DNA of 64,000 nt, taken from contig VWPU01014840.1 of NCBI GenBank assembly GCA_013398955.1, positions 1 through 64,000 on the forward strand. The letters are read 5' to 3'. This document shows, one piece after another, positions 22,384 to 34,300 of this stretch. Every line of letters begins with the position of its first letter. Position 1 is the first letter of the stretch. The position numbers were made by a program, and so were the translations under genes. Below the pieces are notes generated by a model. That model was not told the DNA's origin. It did no database searches and saw nothing but the letters and a program-made list of their open reading frames with translations. This stretch comes from Callaeas wilsoni (taxonomy: Eukaryota > Chordata > Aves > Passeriformes > Callaeidae).

Positions 22384-23245
22384 GGGAGAGCAGGATTCGA
22401 CGTGGAGGAGGCGCTGTGAGTGGTGGCCTGGGCGCTGTGCCTCGCTGAAGGGAGCCGGCTGCGGGCAGCGCTGTCCCTGCGCCGGGCTCCCCGCTGTCCC
22501 TGCGGCGGCCGTGCCACCTGCTGCCACAGCGTCACACGGCCGTGCCTCACGATGGCTCGGCCGCCCCCGCCGCCCCCGCCGTGCAGGGGTGAGAGCCGTC
22601 CGAGGTAACGCTGCCGCCTCTTCCTGCTCTTCGCTCCTTCTTTTTTGGTTGGCGTTCTCCTCACCGTGATGCTTTTCATCTCTAACACCTCGGTCACCTG
22701 TACGTTTTCGGAGCACTAACTCCCTACTATGCGGGTTAACCAGTTCGCTTCCTCCTGTAACTGAGACCTGACTGCTGTGTTTCAGGGAGACCCGCAGGTG
22801 TGTATCCTTGCCTCTCAGGGGTTTTCCGTGCTTTCAGGGAGCCGCGGCCGGTCCTATGCCGGGGCCGAGGGGACAGACCCGTTCGTCTCCCCGCCGCCCA
22901 CCCACGCGGGGGGTTTGAGCGGAAGGGCCGCGGTTCGGGAGCAGATTTTAATTGAAACCTGCGCTCCGGAGCTGCCTGGAACCTCGGTGGCGGGGCGGCT
23001 GTTTCCCGGCGGCGGGAAGGCTCGGCTCCCGGAACCCGTCCGGCGCCTTCCCGGAAGCAGGCGGGGAACGGGGAGCGGCAGGAGCCGCCGTGCCGCCCGG
23101 GCTCCCGCTCCCGGCGTGGTTTTTCTCGGAGGGAATCGGCGGGCTCGGCACGGGGCAGTTCTTTTCCCGCGGCTGCTTTTGGGTTGAACGTTTTAGGCAG
23201 TTTTCAGATATAAAAGTGTCTGGAAACGCTCGCTTCAGCGAGCCA
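22384..23245 (+). promoter_or_regulatory. FAM118A: CpG island, probable FAM118A promoter and 5' untranslated exon
   Basis: The GC and CpG density rises sharply here (for example 22470-22620 and 22840-23160) compared with AT-rich flanks. GC-box-like strings such as CCGCCCCCGCC occur near 22561-22575. Two plausible splice donors follow GC-rich sequence: CCGAG/GTAACG at about 22602 and CCGCAG/GTGTGT at about 22797. The FAM118A start codon at 25315 lies in an exon whose acceptor ends at 25305, so at least one untranslated exon must be upstream, and this island is the best candidate. No TATA box is obvious, which fits a broad housekeeping promoter. Confidence 0.75.
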
Positions 23246-23828
23246 GCCCGGCGACCTGGCGTTTCAGTCGGTGAATAGAGCTCTTATTTCACTGATAAAA
23301 ACGGAGTGTGTTGAACAGGAAAAATGCGAGATTAGAAGTTGTTGCAATGCCCCCGCGTTGTGTTTGGAGTAAGGACGCAGCTCCCATCCCGGCTGTCAGG
23401 CATCCTTGGATCGCAGCGGCCCCCCACTTGCAGCCTGCCGTGAGGAAACCTTGCTGAAAAGCAGCTGCCCACACCTGTGGTCGGTCGCAGAGGATGTTCC
23501 GGAGTAGTTCCCAGTACTCGTACCACAGGGAGATTTGACCTCAGCCGTTCCTCTGTGAGGATTGGGGGATCATTGCTCCCGCTTTCTTGCACGGCTGCGC
23601 CTTCCAGGAAGCAACTTTAGGAGCTAAAAGGAAACGGCGAGGTCTGAAATGTTGGTATTGACAGCAGCCCGTGGTGAGATGCTTTTATGAAATTCGGGGA
23701 GTCGTAAATAATAAAGCTTTCTTGGATGGGGTTATAAAATAAAATATATCTCTTCCACAAAAGTAAGTTGCCTTTCCTTCCTGTGTTGTTTTTCCATTGT
23801 GCACTCATAATGTTGCCCTGTATGAAGG

Positions 23829-23945
23829 AATCTTGTGGCACCTGGGGCCATGGTTTAGGGGTGATTTTGGTGGTGCTGGGGTGGTGGCCTTGATGATCTG
23901 GAAGGTTTCTGCCAGCCTTGATGGTTCTCTGTGGTTTTGAAGTGC
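23829..23945 (+). mobile_element. CR1 LINE 3' end fragment
   Basis: GTGGCACCTGGGGCCATGG, GGTGGTGCTGGGG and CTTGATGATCTGGAAGG appear in the order of a CR1 3' end on the plus strand. Only about 115 bp remains. It lies in the first FAM118A intron if the promoter is at the CpG island. Confidence 0.75.
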
Positions 23946-24154
23946 TTTGCCCTAGACAGATTATTGTTTTGATTTTTGGATGTGCTAATGATGCCAGTGG
24001 GGCACCTCCATAGGATACTGTTGGTCAGGGAAGAGAGTACAGAGAAAATAAATTTTACAACAAGGAAAGATTTTTCCACCTTAAAAGACACCCTGGGTGC
24101 ATTTGCTGAAGACATCTGTGTTTTGCTCAGCAGTACTAATATTGCTCTACCATT

Positions 24155-24478
24155 GGTTTGGGTTTTTTTTGCAGGGGGGAGGAGGAGATGGTCTGGGTTT
24201 TGGGGGTATTTTGTTTGGGGGTTGGTTGGTTTTTTGGGGGAATTGTTTTGCCTTTTTTTGGGGTTGTGTTGCAGTTGGTTGGCTGGGGGTTTTCTTGTGG
24301 GTTTTTAAATTTTGGTTTGGTTTTTCTTTCTCTTGGGAGTTTTTTGGGGTGGTTTGTTTTTTCTTTTGTGTGTTTTTTTGTTTGTTTTGGGGGGTTGTTC
24401 GGTTTTTGGTTTTTTGTTTGTTTGTTTGTTGTTTGGTTTGGTTTGATTTGGGTTTTTTTGTTGGTTTTTTTTTGTTAG
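24155..24478 (+). repeat. G/T-rich low-complexity tract with many G runs
   Basis: More than 300 bp consist almost only of G and T on the plus strand, with repeated runs of three to six G separated by short T-rich spacers, for example TTTTGGGGG at about 24233. It lies about 1 kb inside the presumed first intron of FAM118A. Long open frames on both strands here (24097-24486, 24147-24665) come from low base diversity and are not genes. Confidence 0.85.
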
Positions 24479-25305
24479 TCAAATGATCTCCAAATTTGGA
24501 GCCTCTTGCTTCCAAATTAGCTTCCAGCACATGAACACAAGAGCTGGCAACTACCTTAGGAGCCCTAGGCTCTGGCACAATGTTTATTTGAGGGATTAGG
24601 GACTGCAGTTTGCCATCATCACCACCAAAAACTGTCTCAAAGCCGAACAAAAAATACATCCTCATAGAAAAACCATGTAATGAAACTTGGGGGTTTCTAA
24701 GTAATCATCCCATAGCCAGTTCTCCTGCCAAGATGTAATCTTTCTTGTACTTAAGACATAAGACATAATAGATGATACAGAAAAAAAGTTACTTTTTATC
24801 AGCAAGTATTTTAAATAAAATCTGTCATACCCTGCAGTCTGGTCATGTAGCCAGGTGGCTCTCAGAGGGCTTCTTGTTAGCAGGATGTCATGCGGAAGTC
24901 TGGTTTCCACAAACTAGATTGAATCAACTGATTATTATGGAAAAAAAAAATCAAGAAACTCATTAATTGACTTGAAATGACTTAAAGTTTTAGTGGGTAT
25001 GATAAATTTTATCTTGAATTTAGACACAAGTATTTTTTAGCTGCATGAATAGCTACATCTCTTTTATCTTAGCCCTATGGCATTTGGAAGCTTAACTGGA
25101 TCTGTGCTGGGTTTGCACACTTGTCCTTTGGCAGGTTTGTTTCCATCAGTGCCTTGCTTGGCTGGGATGTGACACACAGAGTCTTGATATTAAAATAGTT
25201 AGTAGGAATAAAGAGAAAAAAGTCAACAGTAATACATCTGATTTTGATTTTGGCTTTTTCTAAGGTGGAAGCATTAAGAATTATTTTGCTTTTTGTTTTA
25301 TTCAG

Positions 25306-25361
25306 GGCTCAGAGATGGATTCACCAGAAGGAGCCACAATTAGAAGTGAGCAGAAGTTCAG
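25306..25361 (+). CDS. FAM118A: FAM118A first coding exon (start codon exon)
   Basis: The acceptor TTTTATTCAG ends at 25305, then nine untranslated bases precede ATG at 25315. It encodes MDSPEGATIRSEQKF plus two bases of Arg16. The N-terminal MDS and SEQK match human FAM118A. Donor GTAACT. Confidence 0.92.
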
Positions 25362-28300
25362 GTAACTTGTTACAGGGTGGGTACAAAAGTATCTCTTAAT
25401 GAAAATCTGAAACCACAGTGAGAATAAACTAGTGAATATTGAATATGAGAACAACATCATGCCTGAAAACTTGAAATTATCCCAGAAGCTAGTTCCTTCA
25501 TTGACCGAGTACTTCATGCTCACTTAAGTTGTCTATGAGGAATAAATAATGAGAGGAAACAATTTGGACTAAATGTAGCAGGAAGGCATTGGGTCATCAA
25601 AACGTATTTTATTTTTAGGCACTAGCTGGTAACCATACGTACATGTTTCTTGCTTCGCCTGAGGCCATTTCAAGTCGAACATTATAGTTTGACCTAGATA
25701 GTTTCAGGTGATTGTGAAATAAGAGGTGTTAATCATCTTTATTACCATGTTACCAGGAACTGAAAATCTGTAAAGGTAGTTTGGAAAGTCAGGCGAGTTC
25801 TGAGGTTCTGTACTACTGAAATCCTTGTTTGTACAGAACTGACTTTCCTGTGTGGTTTATATACATTTTCACTTCTTCGCTGAGTAATCATGAAAGACAG
25901 ATTTTCCTCACAGTTCCCTGTGCTGATTTGTGCAGAGACTATGGGTGTAGCACCAGCAGACCTCTGAGAGGGATCTGTGGGTAGTACTGTCTAAATAGTG
26001 GGTTGGATGAACCCTTGATCTGAACCAGTATGACTGCTATCTTCACTTATCCTACAGTGACCATAAATAAGAATAAAATATTCCACTTTTTCACAGAAAA
26101 AAACCAAAAGTTTCTCTTCTTGGAATATTGGGACTTTTCCCTTTGAAATAGTTCTACTTCCTTTCTGTCACACATGTATTAATTCAGTCGTCAGACAATC
26201 TTTTGCCTACTTTTTTCAAAATTTCATTGGAAATGTGTTTGGCTAGCCCAGTGGCCTGGAAATTGGCAATTGTCAATTTGGATCTCAGAGATAGTTGTTG
26301 CCTTTTTTTGGCTGGCATTAACCATGCCCATTTACTTGTCTGAAATGGCAAAAAGGCTTTAAGGCTATTGTTGATTTGGGGGAGGCCATGAGCTTTTGTG
26401 GCTGCCCATCTCATGGAGAACTCTGTTCCTGCTGGTTGGTTGGTGTTTTGCAGAAGCTTTAGTGGCTCAGGTGAACTTCTGGAGTCAGTCCTTGAGCTCT
26501 TCAGGCAAGCCAGGACAGGAAATGCACTGTGAACAACCAGCACTTTTGTTTTTTTGTGTTCAAGAAAATTCTTAAAAAGTCTTGTAAGAAAGCAGCCTCG
26601 GGACCTTCTCCTGGTAATTGGGACAGGGGTGAGTGCTGCAGTAGCCCCAGGAATCCCGGCACTCTGCTCCTGGAGAAGCTGCATCGAGGCTGTCCTTGGA
26701 GCAGCTGAGCAGCTGGAGGTGCTGCACCCGGGGGACGTCGCTGAATTCCGTAAGAAAGTAATCAAAGAGAGAGACCTGCTTGTGGTTGCACATGATCTCA
26801 TCAGGAAGATGTCACCAGTGAGTATATTTATAACCTCTGTTAATTTCTAAACCTACTATGTACTTTTGTTCTTTTATAAGGAAACACTACTTCCAAAAGT
26901 TGGGGGTTTTTTTCTGGTGAAAATGGAAATTTTGTGGGTAATCATACAGCCCATTGTACATTTTGGACAGGCAAAAAAATCCCTGAGTTTTAGTATAAGT
27001 TAGCATTCATCAGAATTACTGCAAACAAGAGTCCTGACTATTAAATATTTACTGTAATGTTTCTGAGAAGTGAAAGAGGAATTTCTACATCTGTGGCTAT
27101 AATTGGAGTGACCCTGAAAGTACAGGTAGGCCTTGAGCCTCCTGACGACCTTAGGCCAATCACTGTGAATCACTGGTGCAGCTCACGCTTCCCTGAGGAC
27201 AGCTCATGTGTGCCTAGTCTCAGTCATCCATCTGAGTTTCCAGAGGTTTTCCAACTGTGCTAAGACCTCTGCCAGGTCTTCCTTCTAGCTGAAATAATCT
27301 GGGTGACAGACATAATGCTAGGTGTAGGCTAGGGTGAGCCTCCCTACAGACCCAGTGTGACAATGTCTGCCTGTGTTTGTAGCAGATTTAATCACTAATA
27401 AAGTTTTCTCAACCAGGAATGAAAAAGCAGGACATCCTCCCTCCCCTTTAATGGTATATCCCAGGGATATCCAGGATATACTGAGTAGCTGAATACTGAT
27501 AAAATACTGATATGTCTGAATTCAGGGTAAGCTAATTTTAGTGTTGTTTTATTGTATCTGTATTACAGGCTCTCTTGAGAAACCCAGGCAATTGTTTGGA
27601 GCTACACTAAGTAGAGGCAAGAGCACTGGAACAAATTGAGATTTGTTTTGGGTGGTTTTGGTTGGTGTGCTGTTCAAGCCCTCTCTTACAGAAATGCTTT
27701 GGCATTAAGTAGCCAGATGGTGTGGGTTGCTGTGGGAGGCAGTTGTCACGGAGCACATGGGCCTGATGGACTGTTCCTCTCCTCTTTCCTCAGCGCACCG
27801 GGGACACGAAGCCCAACTTCTTCCAGGATTGCTTAATGGAGGTGTTTGATAATTTAGAACAACACATTCAGAACCCTGTGGTTCTGCAATCCATCCTGAG
27901 GCTCATGGAGAGAGGCACAATGGTTTTGACTACAAACTATGATAATTTGCTTGAAATATTTGGTCAGCAGCAGGGTAAACCTATGGAATCTTTAGACCTT
28001 AAAGATAAGGATAAGGTATGGTGAGAGCAGTAAAATTATTAGACTTAATATATAACAAGTCAGCACATAAGCTGCACTGAAAGATGTTTTCCTATTTAAA
28101 GAGTCAAGACTAAAAGTTGTTAAATTGGTAAAGCATGTCTATAAGCTACAGCAGATTCCCAGACATTTCTTTTACATATCTCTTTATTCTGAATAATCTG
28201 GTAACAGTTACGAAGGAGAATTTCAGTGATATGTTTGTTAACCAGTTCCCGGCCGTTTACTGGAAAAAATCCACAAATTATTTAACTTACGTAAAGTCAT

Positions 28301-31300
28301 TGTTAAAATCCCAAATAGAAATTTCACCTGGCTGGTAGTTAATTTGCTGTTCATACCTTTTCTGTCAGTGCTGCTGGCACTTGCTCCTTGATTGACTTGC
28401 CGTTTAACCCAAAAAGCCAGAGACAGCTGCAGGATCAGCCATCACCTCTTTGTTACGATTTAAAGTGAGCTGCATAATTAGTAATTACAATCTCTTGCTG
28501 TAGGAAAGTGCAAAAGGAGTTGTTTCTACTTTAAGTGGTTTATAAGTCAGTTCAGCTGTATAGTTTTGCAGATTGATGGTGAGTGTGGTATATTATAACA
28601 AAAGGATGTATCTTGCATGATGTGCTTCAGGTTCTTCAGTGGGCAAGGGGCCATGTAAAATTTGGAGTTCTTCATATTCACGGCTTATATACAGATCCCT
28701 GTGGAATGGTGCTTGATCCCTCGGGATATAAAGATGTTACTCAAGATCCTGAAGTCATGGTTTGTGTGATCTTTAAAATTTTGACTCTGTTTTGCCAAAC
28801 AGTTTTCTTGTAATCACTGCAGACAAGGTACCTAAGGCTCTGTGGGATCATAGAAATTAAATACTTGGGGCTCAGAGGAATTCAGAATTATTCAGAAAGG
28901 TGGTTCTGTTGCAAGGGTAGTCTGTGCCCTTGGGTACTGTGGCTGCGTAAATCACAATCAAACCCCGCAGCTGGATGTCACAGTTTGTATTTATCTTTGG
29001 AAAGAACAGGAGCCTCAAAATACTGGACACCAGGACAAGGATTCATCATCGTCATACAATTGCTAGGTTTCTTAAGGGTTTAAACTGTTACCAGTTCTGG
29101 ATCCTGGACTTAATGTCCTCTTAGCTGTCATAGGAGGTAAAACTTTTGGTCAAGAGTATTCATTTTCCTTATTTAGAGATTGACCTAATGGGAATGCAAT
29201 ATTCTGTCACTCTAATTCTTTCAATTTGAATTCCCTTACTGGCAACACTTGCGTGTCTATTTAAATTCCATAGAATGGCTTGGGTTGCAAGGGACCTTAA
29301 AGATTATCTTGGATTCTCTTGTTCCAACTCCCATATTTGTATGACAATTTTGCCTTTTTTTTTTTTTTTTTGGAGGTGTGAGGTGGGGGGAACAATGGTT
29401 ATGAAATGTCAGTTTGGCCTGGTCCTTAAACATTTGCTTTTTTCAGGTCACTAGTGAGGTTCTGCTCTGCTGGTCCTTCTCTAGCTGATGTATTTTACAA
29501 GTTTTGACCTTGGCTTTTGTCTGCTGAAGTAAATGTGGCTCTTCTGTGTTTCTGTTCCTTCATAGGAAGTTCTTCAGAACTTGTACCGAACCAAGTCTTT
29601 TTTGTTTTTGGGTTGTGGAGAGACTCTGCGTGACCAGATATTCCAAGCTCTTTTTCTTTACACAGTAAAGAATAAAGTGGATCTAGAACATTACATGTTG
29701 GTGCTTAAAGAAAACGAAGACCACTTTTTTAAGCTCCAGGCAGATATGCTGCTGCATGGAATAAAAGTGGTGTCCTATGGGGACTGCTTCCAGCAATTCC
29801 CAGATTATGTCCAGGATTTGACTGCGCAAATCTGCAAACAGAGAAGTCCAGGTAATGTGGCCTCTTCAACAGCACAATCTGGAGCAGGTACTGGGCAGTT
29901 TGCCCTGCCTGAACACTGCAGCTGACCCGAGGCTCTGACCTCGTCTGCAGCTTTGTTGCTTGTGAGGGACATGCAGAGTTGGAACATGTGGCCAAACTGT
30001 AACTAGATGTTTATTTTGAAAGCTATGGATTTTGGAGGTCTGTGGATTCTTGGAAATTTAATCTTGAATTCTGAATTTGCCTCTTTGTTAGTACTTGGTA
30101 GAGATGTTTACTTAACATATATTTATGATATGAACTACAACTTACTGAGTATTACATTATCAGAAATCTGACTTGGCAGGAAAAGAGACTAAGAGAATTG
30201 AAGAGATTAACTGGTGGGAATAAGGTGCTTGAGCCATAATATCTAACTGAGCGTAGAATGGGAAATTAAATCAGTGCATCCAGTAAGTGTTTGCCTTAGT
30301 ACACTTAGGGATGTGAAGGGAATGAAGAGAAACAACAACTGTGTGTCTATGGAAAGAGATTTCTTTAATGTTTTCCAAACAAGGACAGTTCCGTTTTGCT
30401 TTATCCAGAGAACAGAGGAAAATAACTAAATGACCTTGGGAAGAATTGCTGTTTGACAGCTCTTTTATTTATCATTTTTGTGAAACTGTTTTGTCTGAAA
30501 TTATTCCCAGGTGGTGCATAGCAGGAACCTTTCCCTGAAAAATGCATGCCCAAATTATTATCCTGGTTTGTGTGACTTGATGAATATTCCAGTTAGACTG
30601 CATTACATTTTTGCATCCATGAAGGCTAGGAAAAAATATTTATCACATCATTGAGATTTCAGGATGTTTGTCTGCAGTCTGATTTGCATCAGGCTTGCAA
30701 GAAGAGGGACCTTTCTCAGACTTGAAAATCTCGTCATCTCATTTACAAGTCAAGATCCCACACAAAACCATTTTCAGGTGTGCAGAACTGCTCTGTACAT
30801 CACCAAACTGTCAGGGTTTGGTTTTTTGTGCATATTTACAAACTCTCTTTTAAAATGTAGCAGGAGGAGTTTGTTAAAATGTTGTATTAAAGAAATAAGA
30901 AATGCAGGCCCTGATGCAGACTGGGGACTACAGGCCCCTGGACACTCACTGGAACAGGAACACAGGAAAAGGAACACAGCAAACAGCAAGCAGTCCAGGA
31001 ATCCTGGAATGCCTTGAGGACCACTTCCTAGGAGAGGTGATGGAGAACCCAAGCAGAGGAGAGGCTCAGCTGGACCTGAGGTCAGGGCTGGTAGTAGCTT
31101 GGGCTGGAGCAATCATGACCTGGTGGAATTCTCAATCTGCTAAATCATGATGAAGTTGCTAAGCCATATTATTTGAAAAATTGTGTTGACTGGGGAAGTT
31201 CCCACTGACTGGAAAAGAGAAAACATACCCTCATTTTTAAAAAGGGAGAAAAGGAAGACTTGGGGGATGTGGGTAAAAAATAGGCTGGATGGTCACACTC

Positions 31301-34300
31301 AGGGCTCTGGTCAGTGCTTTTGTGTGGATGGAAACTGGTGATGAGCTGTGTCCTCCAGGAGTCTGTGTTAGGACCAGGACCATGTAATGGCTTTGATGGG
31401 GATGTGGACAGTGAGCTCACAGCAGATGACAGAAAGCTGAGGGCTGTGGTTGTAGGGAAGGGGAAGGGGTTGCATCTGGAGGGACCTGGATAGGCTGGAC
31501 AGGGCTGTGCAATCACCAAGTTCAGCAAGGCCAAGGTCCTGCAGCTGGGTCAGGGCAATCCCAAGCACAAATCCAGGCTGGGGATAAGCAGATGGAACAA
31601 CCCTGGGGAGGACTTGGGGGCGCTGGTGGATAAGAGCTGGACAGGCCCCATCCTGAAACCTCCCTGTGCTGGGCTGAGCCCCTAGTGTGGGCAGCAGGGG
31701 ACAGGGGGATTCTGCTCCTCTTCCCTGCTCAGGTGAGACCTCACCTGCACAGCTGCCTTGAGGCAAAGGGTCCTCAACATCAGAAGGATGTGGAGCTGCT
31801 GGAATCGGGTCCAGAGGTGGGCAACAAAGATGATCAAAGGCTGGAGGACCTCTGCTTTAGAGACAGGCTGTGAGAACTGGGGGTGTTCAGCCTGGAGACG
31901 AGAAGGCTCTAGGGAGATCTTGCAGCAGCTCAAGGAGGTCCCAGAGAGCTGGAGAGGGCCTCATGGACAAGGGCACCTAAGGGATAGGACAAGGGGCAAT
32001 GGCTTCAAACTGAAAAGCCATAGATTTAGATTAGATATAAAGAAGTGTGCCGGTTCGGACACAAATCCAGGAGGAAACAACCCGAGAGGGGCGTCTCTCT
32101 CTCTCTCCGGCCTGCCAGGCAAGCAGTCCCCAGCAGCACCTCCCCCACGGGTTCGGGAAAATAATTTCTCAAGTGAAAGAGAAAAAAACTATTTATTTAA
32201 CAAAACAGAGTCCCCCGCTGTCACGGGAAAAAAAGGATATTGAACCCCCCTCCCCTGTCCCCTAGAAGAGGACTATGGATTTTAGAGTTCTTTCTGTAGG
32301 TAAAACCTGCAGTCCTGAGCTGGGCCGGGCCGGCCAGGCAGGGTCCGTCGATCCCCCTTGGAGGGTCCCGCTGAGCAGGTCCGGAGATGGGCGCTGGTCT
32401 CAGATGAAAAGCAAGCCAAAAACAGTCCAAAAAGGAAAAGAAGCCGCTGAGGCAGATCACAGTCCCTTCTCCGCTGAAAGCCGAAGAGACTAGAGAGCAA
32501 AAGTCCTCCAACCAACCAAATGTCAGAATCGGGAGAGAATAGAATGCAAGACATTCTAGTTGCAAGGTCAAGCCAGCCGCTTTGAAGCGTTCTCTCGGCT
32601 TCCTCTCTTCCCCCTTTGCAATTTAAAGGTACACGAGAAATCAAGCAGGTGATGGGGAATACAGTATGGTCATAGAATCACCCCAAGACAAGAGGACATT
32701 TTTTTTATGATCAGGATGGTGAGGCCCTGGCACAGGTCGCCCAGAGAAGCTGTGGCTGCCCCATTCCTGGAAGCATCCATGGCCAGGTTGGATGGGGCTT
32801 AGAGCAACCTGGGATAGTGGAAGGTGTCCCACCCCCTGGCAGGAGGGTCGCACTGGATGAGCTCTAACAGCCCTTCCAACCCAGACCATTCTGGGATTCT
32901 AAATACAACCTTGCTGTTTTGGGATGGTGCATAAAAGTATAAACATTTCCTGCATGCTCATGTATGTTGCTGATGTCTCTTACACTTCTCTAGATGCTGA
33001 TCGGGTGGACAGCACAACGTTACTGGGTAAGTAATGTTTTTATTTTCACAGAAAGTTCCATAATCCTACCAACACAAGAAAAATACCCCTCTTAATTCCA
33101 AAGTAATTAAATAATTACTGTGCAGAGCTCTGATTTAGCTCTGAAAGTTTGCTGAACACTCTTTTTACTCTTTGGTTTCCTTTCTGCCTGTCAACAGGTA
33201 ACTGATGGCTTTCAGGTAACTGATGGCCTTTTCAGGTCTATCAAATGACAAACGATAGCATTACCTCAGAGCACTCTGGTGAACATTATTAACTTTTTAT
33301 ATACATTTTCTGAAGCTTTTTCATGATAACATCAATGACATTTTTGGCTTAGATTTCCAAACACAGGTTTTTGTTCCAAAAGCCTTCCTTAAAGGGTCAG
33401 GAAGAGTGAATCTCAAGGATGTGGTACTGAACGTGATTTTTGAGCTGAGCTGTTCAGGTGGCTTTGTGATATTTCTGTGAATAAGCCAAGCAATAATACA
33501 CTCCAATTGATGAAAAAAATAAAAAAATACAGCAAAACTTTCCTCTGAAACAACTTAAAAAGACTCCACTCCTGAGAGATCTGTGCTGCTGCCGCCAACA
33601 TAAAAATTGTATATTAGTATCATTCAGTACTACATGTAAAGGCCTTTGGCAGTGCAGGAGGTGAAACCCCTGCTCTTTACCAATCAAAAAGCACACAAGG
33701 TCCAAGAGACTTGTGTGCAAGTGTAACGTCAGAGATTAATTTTGTAATTCCAGTGGGATTTTAAACTTACATGTCTCTCAGCTGAGTTCATAAATCCTAT
33801 TTTCATTAAAGTACAGTTAGGCAGAAGAGAAACCAAAAACTTGAGTACAATTTATTCCACTCCCTCTTAACAGTCCCTGCTTTACTAACTTGTTAGCAAT
33901 ATCCTTAGGTAGTTTTAGCACCTGTTTACTTGTACTTTAGGATACAGGCCAAGTAAAAAACCCAAGAGGATTATTGTGTTTAATATCCAACAAAATCTAT
34001 CTGGAGTTTTAAGTGAATGTTCTGGTTTTGAAGGAGTTTCTATTCCATTCATGTTACTCTCCAGTTATGCTATTTATGTACTTCCAATAGCAGCTTACCC
34101 CGAAGAATTTTTGTTGCAGACTTCAGGAATGGTTCAGATGGGGACCACTGGAGTAATCTATTTCAAGCCTCCAGCTCAAACTGGGGCTTCTGAATAAGGG
34201 ATCCAGACTCACGTGTTAGCTCCAAAGGTGTTCATTTAGCTTCAGCAAAAGGCAGCAGGATCCTGTGCTGAGTCCCTGTTGTTTGTCAGTACTAGAGAAG

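Noticed and set aside
22279..23187. GC-rich frames on both strands around the CpG island
   Set aside because: High GC lowers stop frequency. The Arg/Pro/Ala-rich products overlap in several frames and match nothing known to me.
24097..24665. Long frames on both strands (up to 172 codons)
   Set aside because: They come from the G/T-only tract, which rarely makes stops. Composition is extreme (Phe/Gly/Val or Pro/Lys/Asn) and no family matches.
26184..26801. 205-codon open frame on the minus strand
   Set aside because: It is antisense to FAM118A coding exon 2, whose own frame has clear homology and splice sites. The minus frame has no domain.
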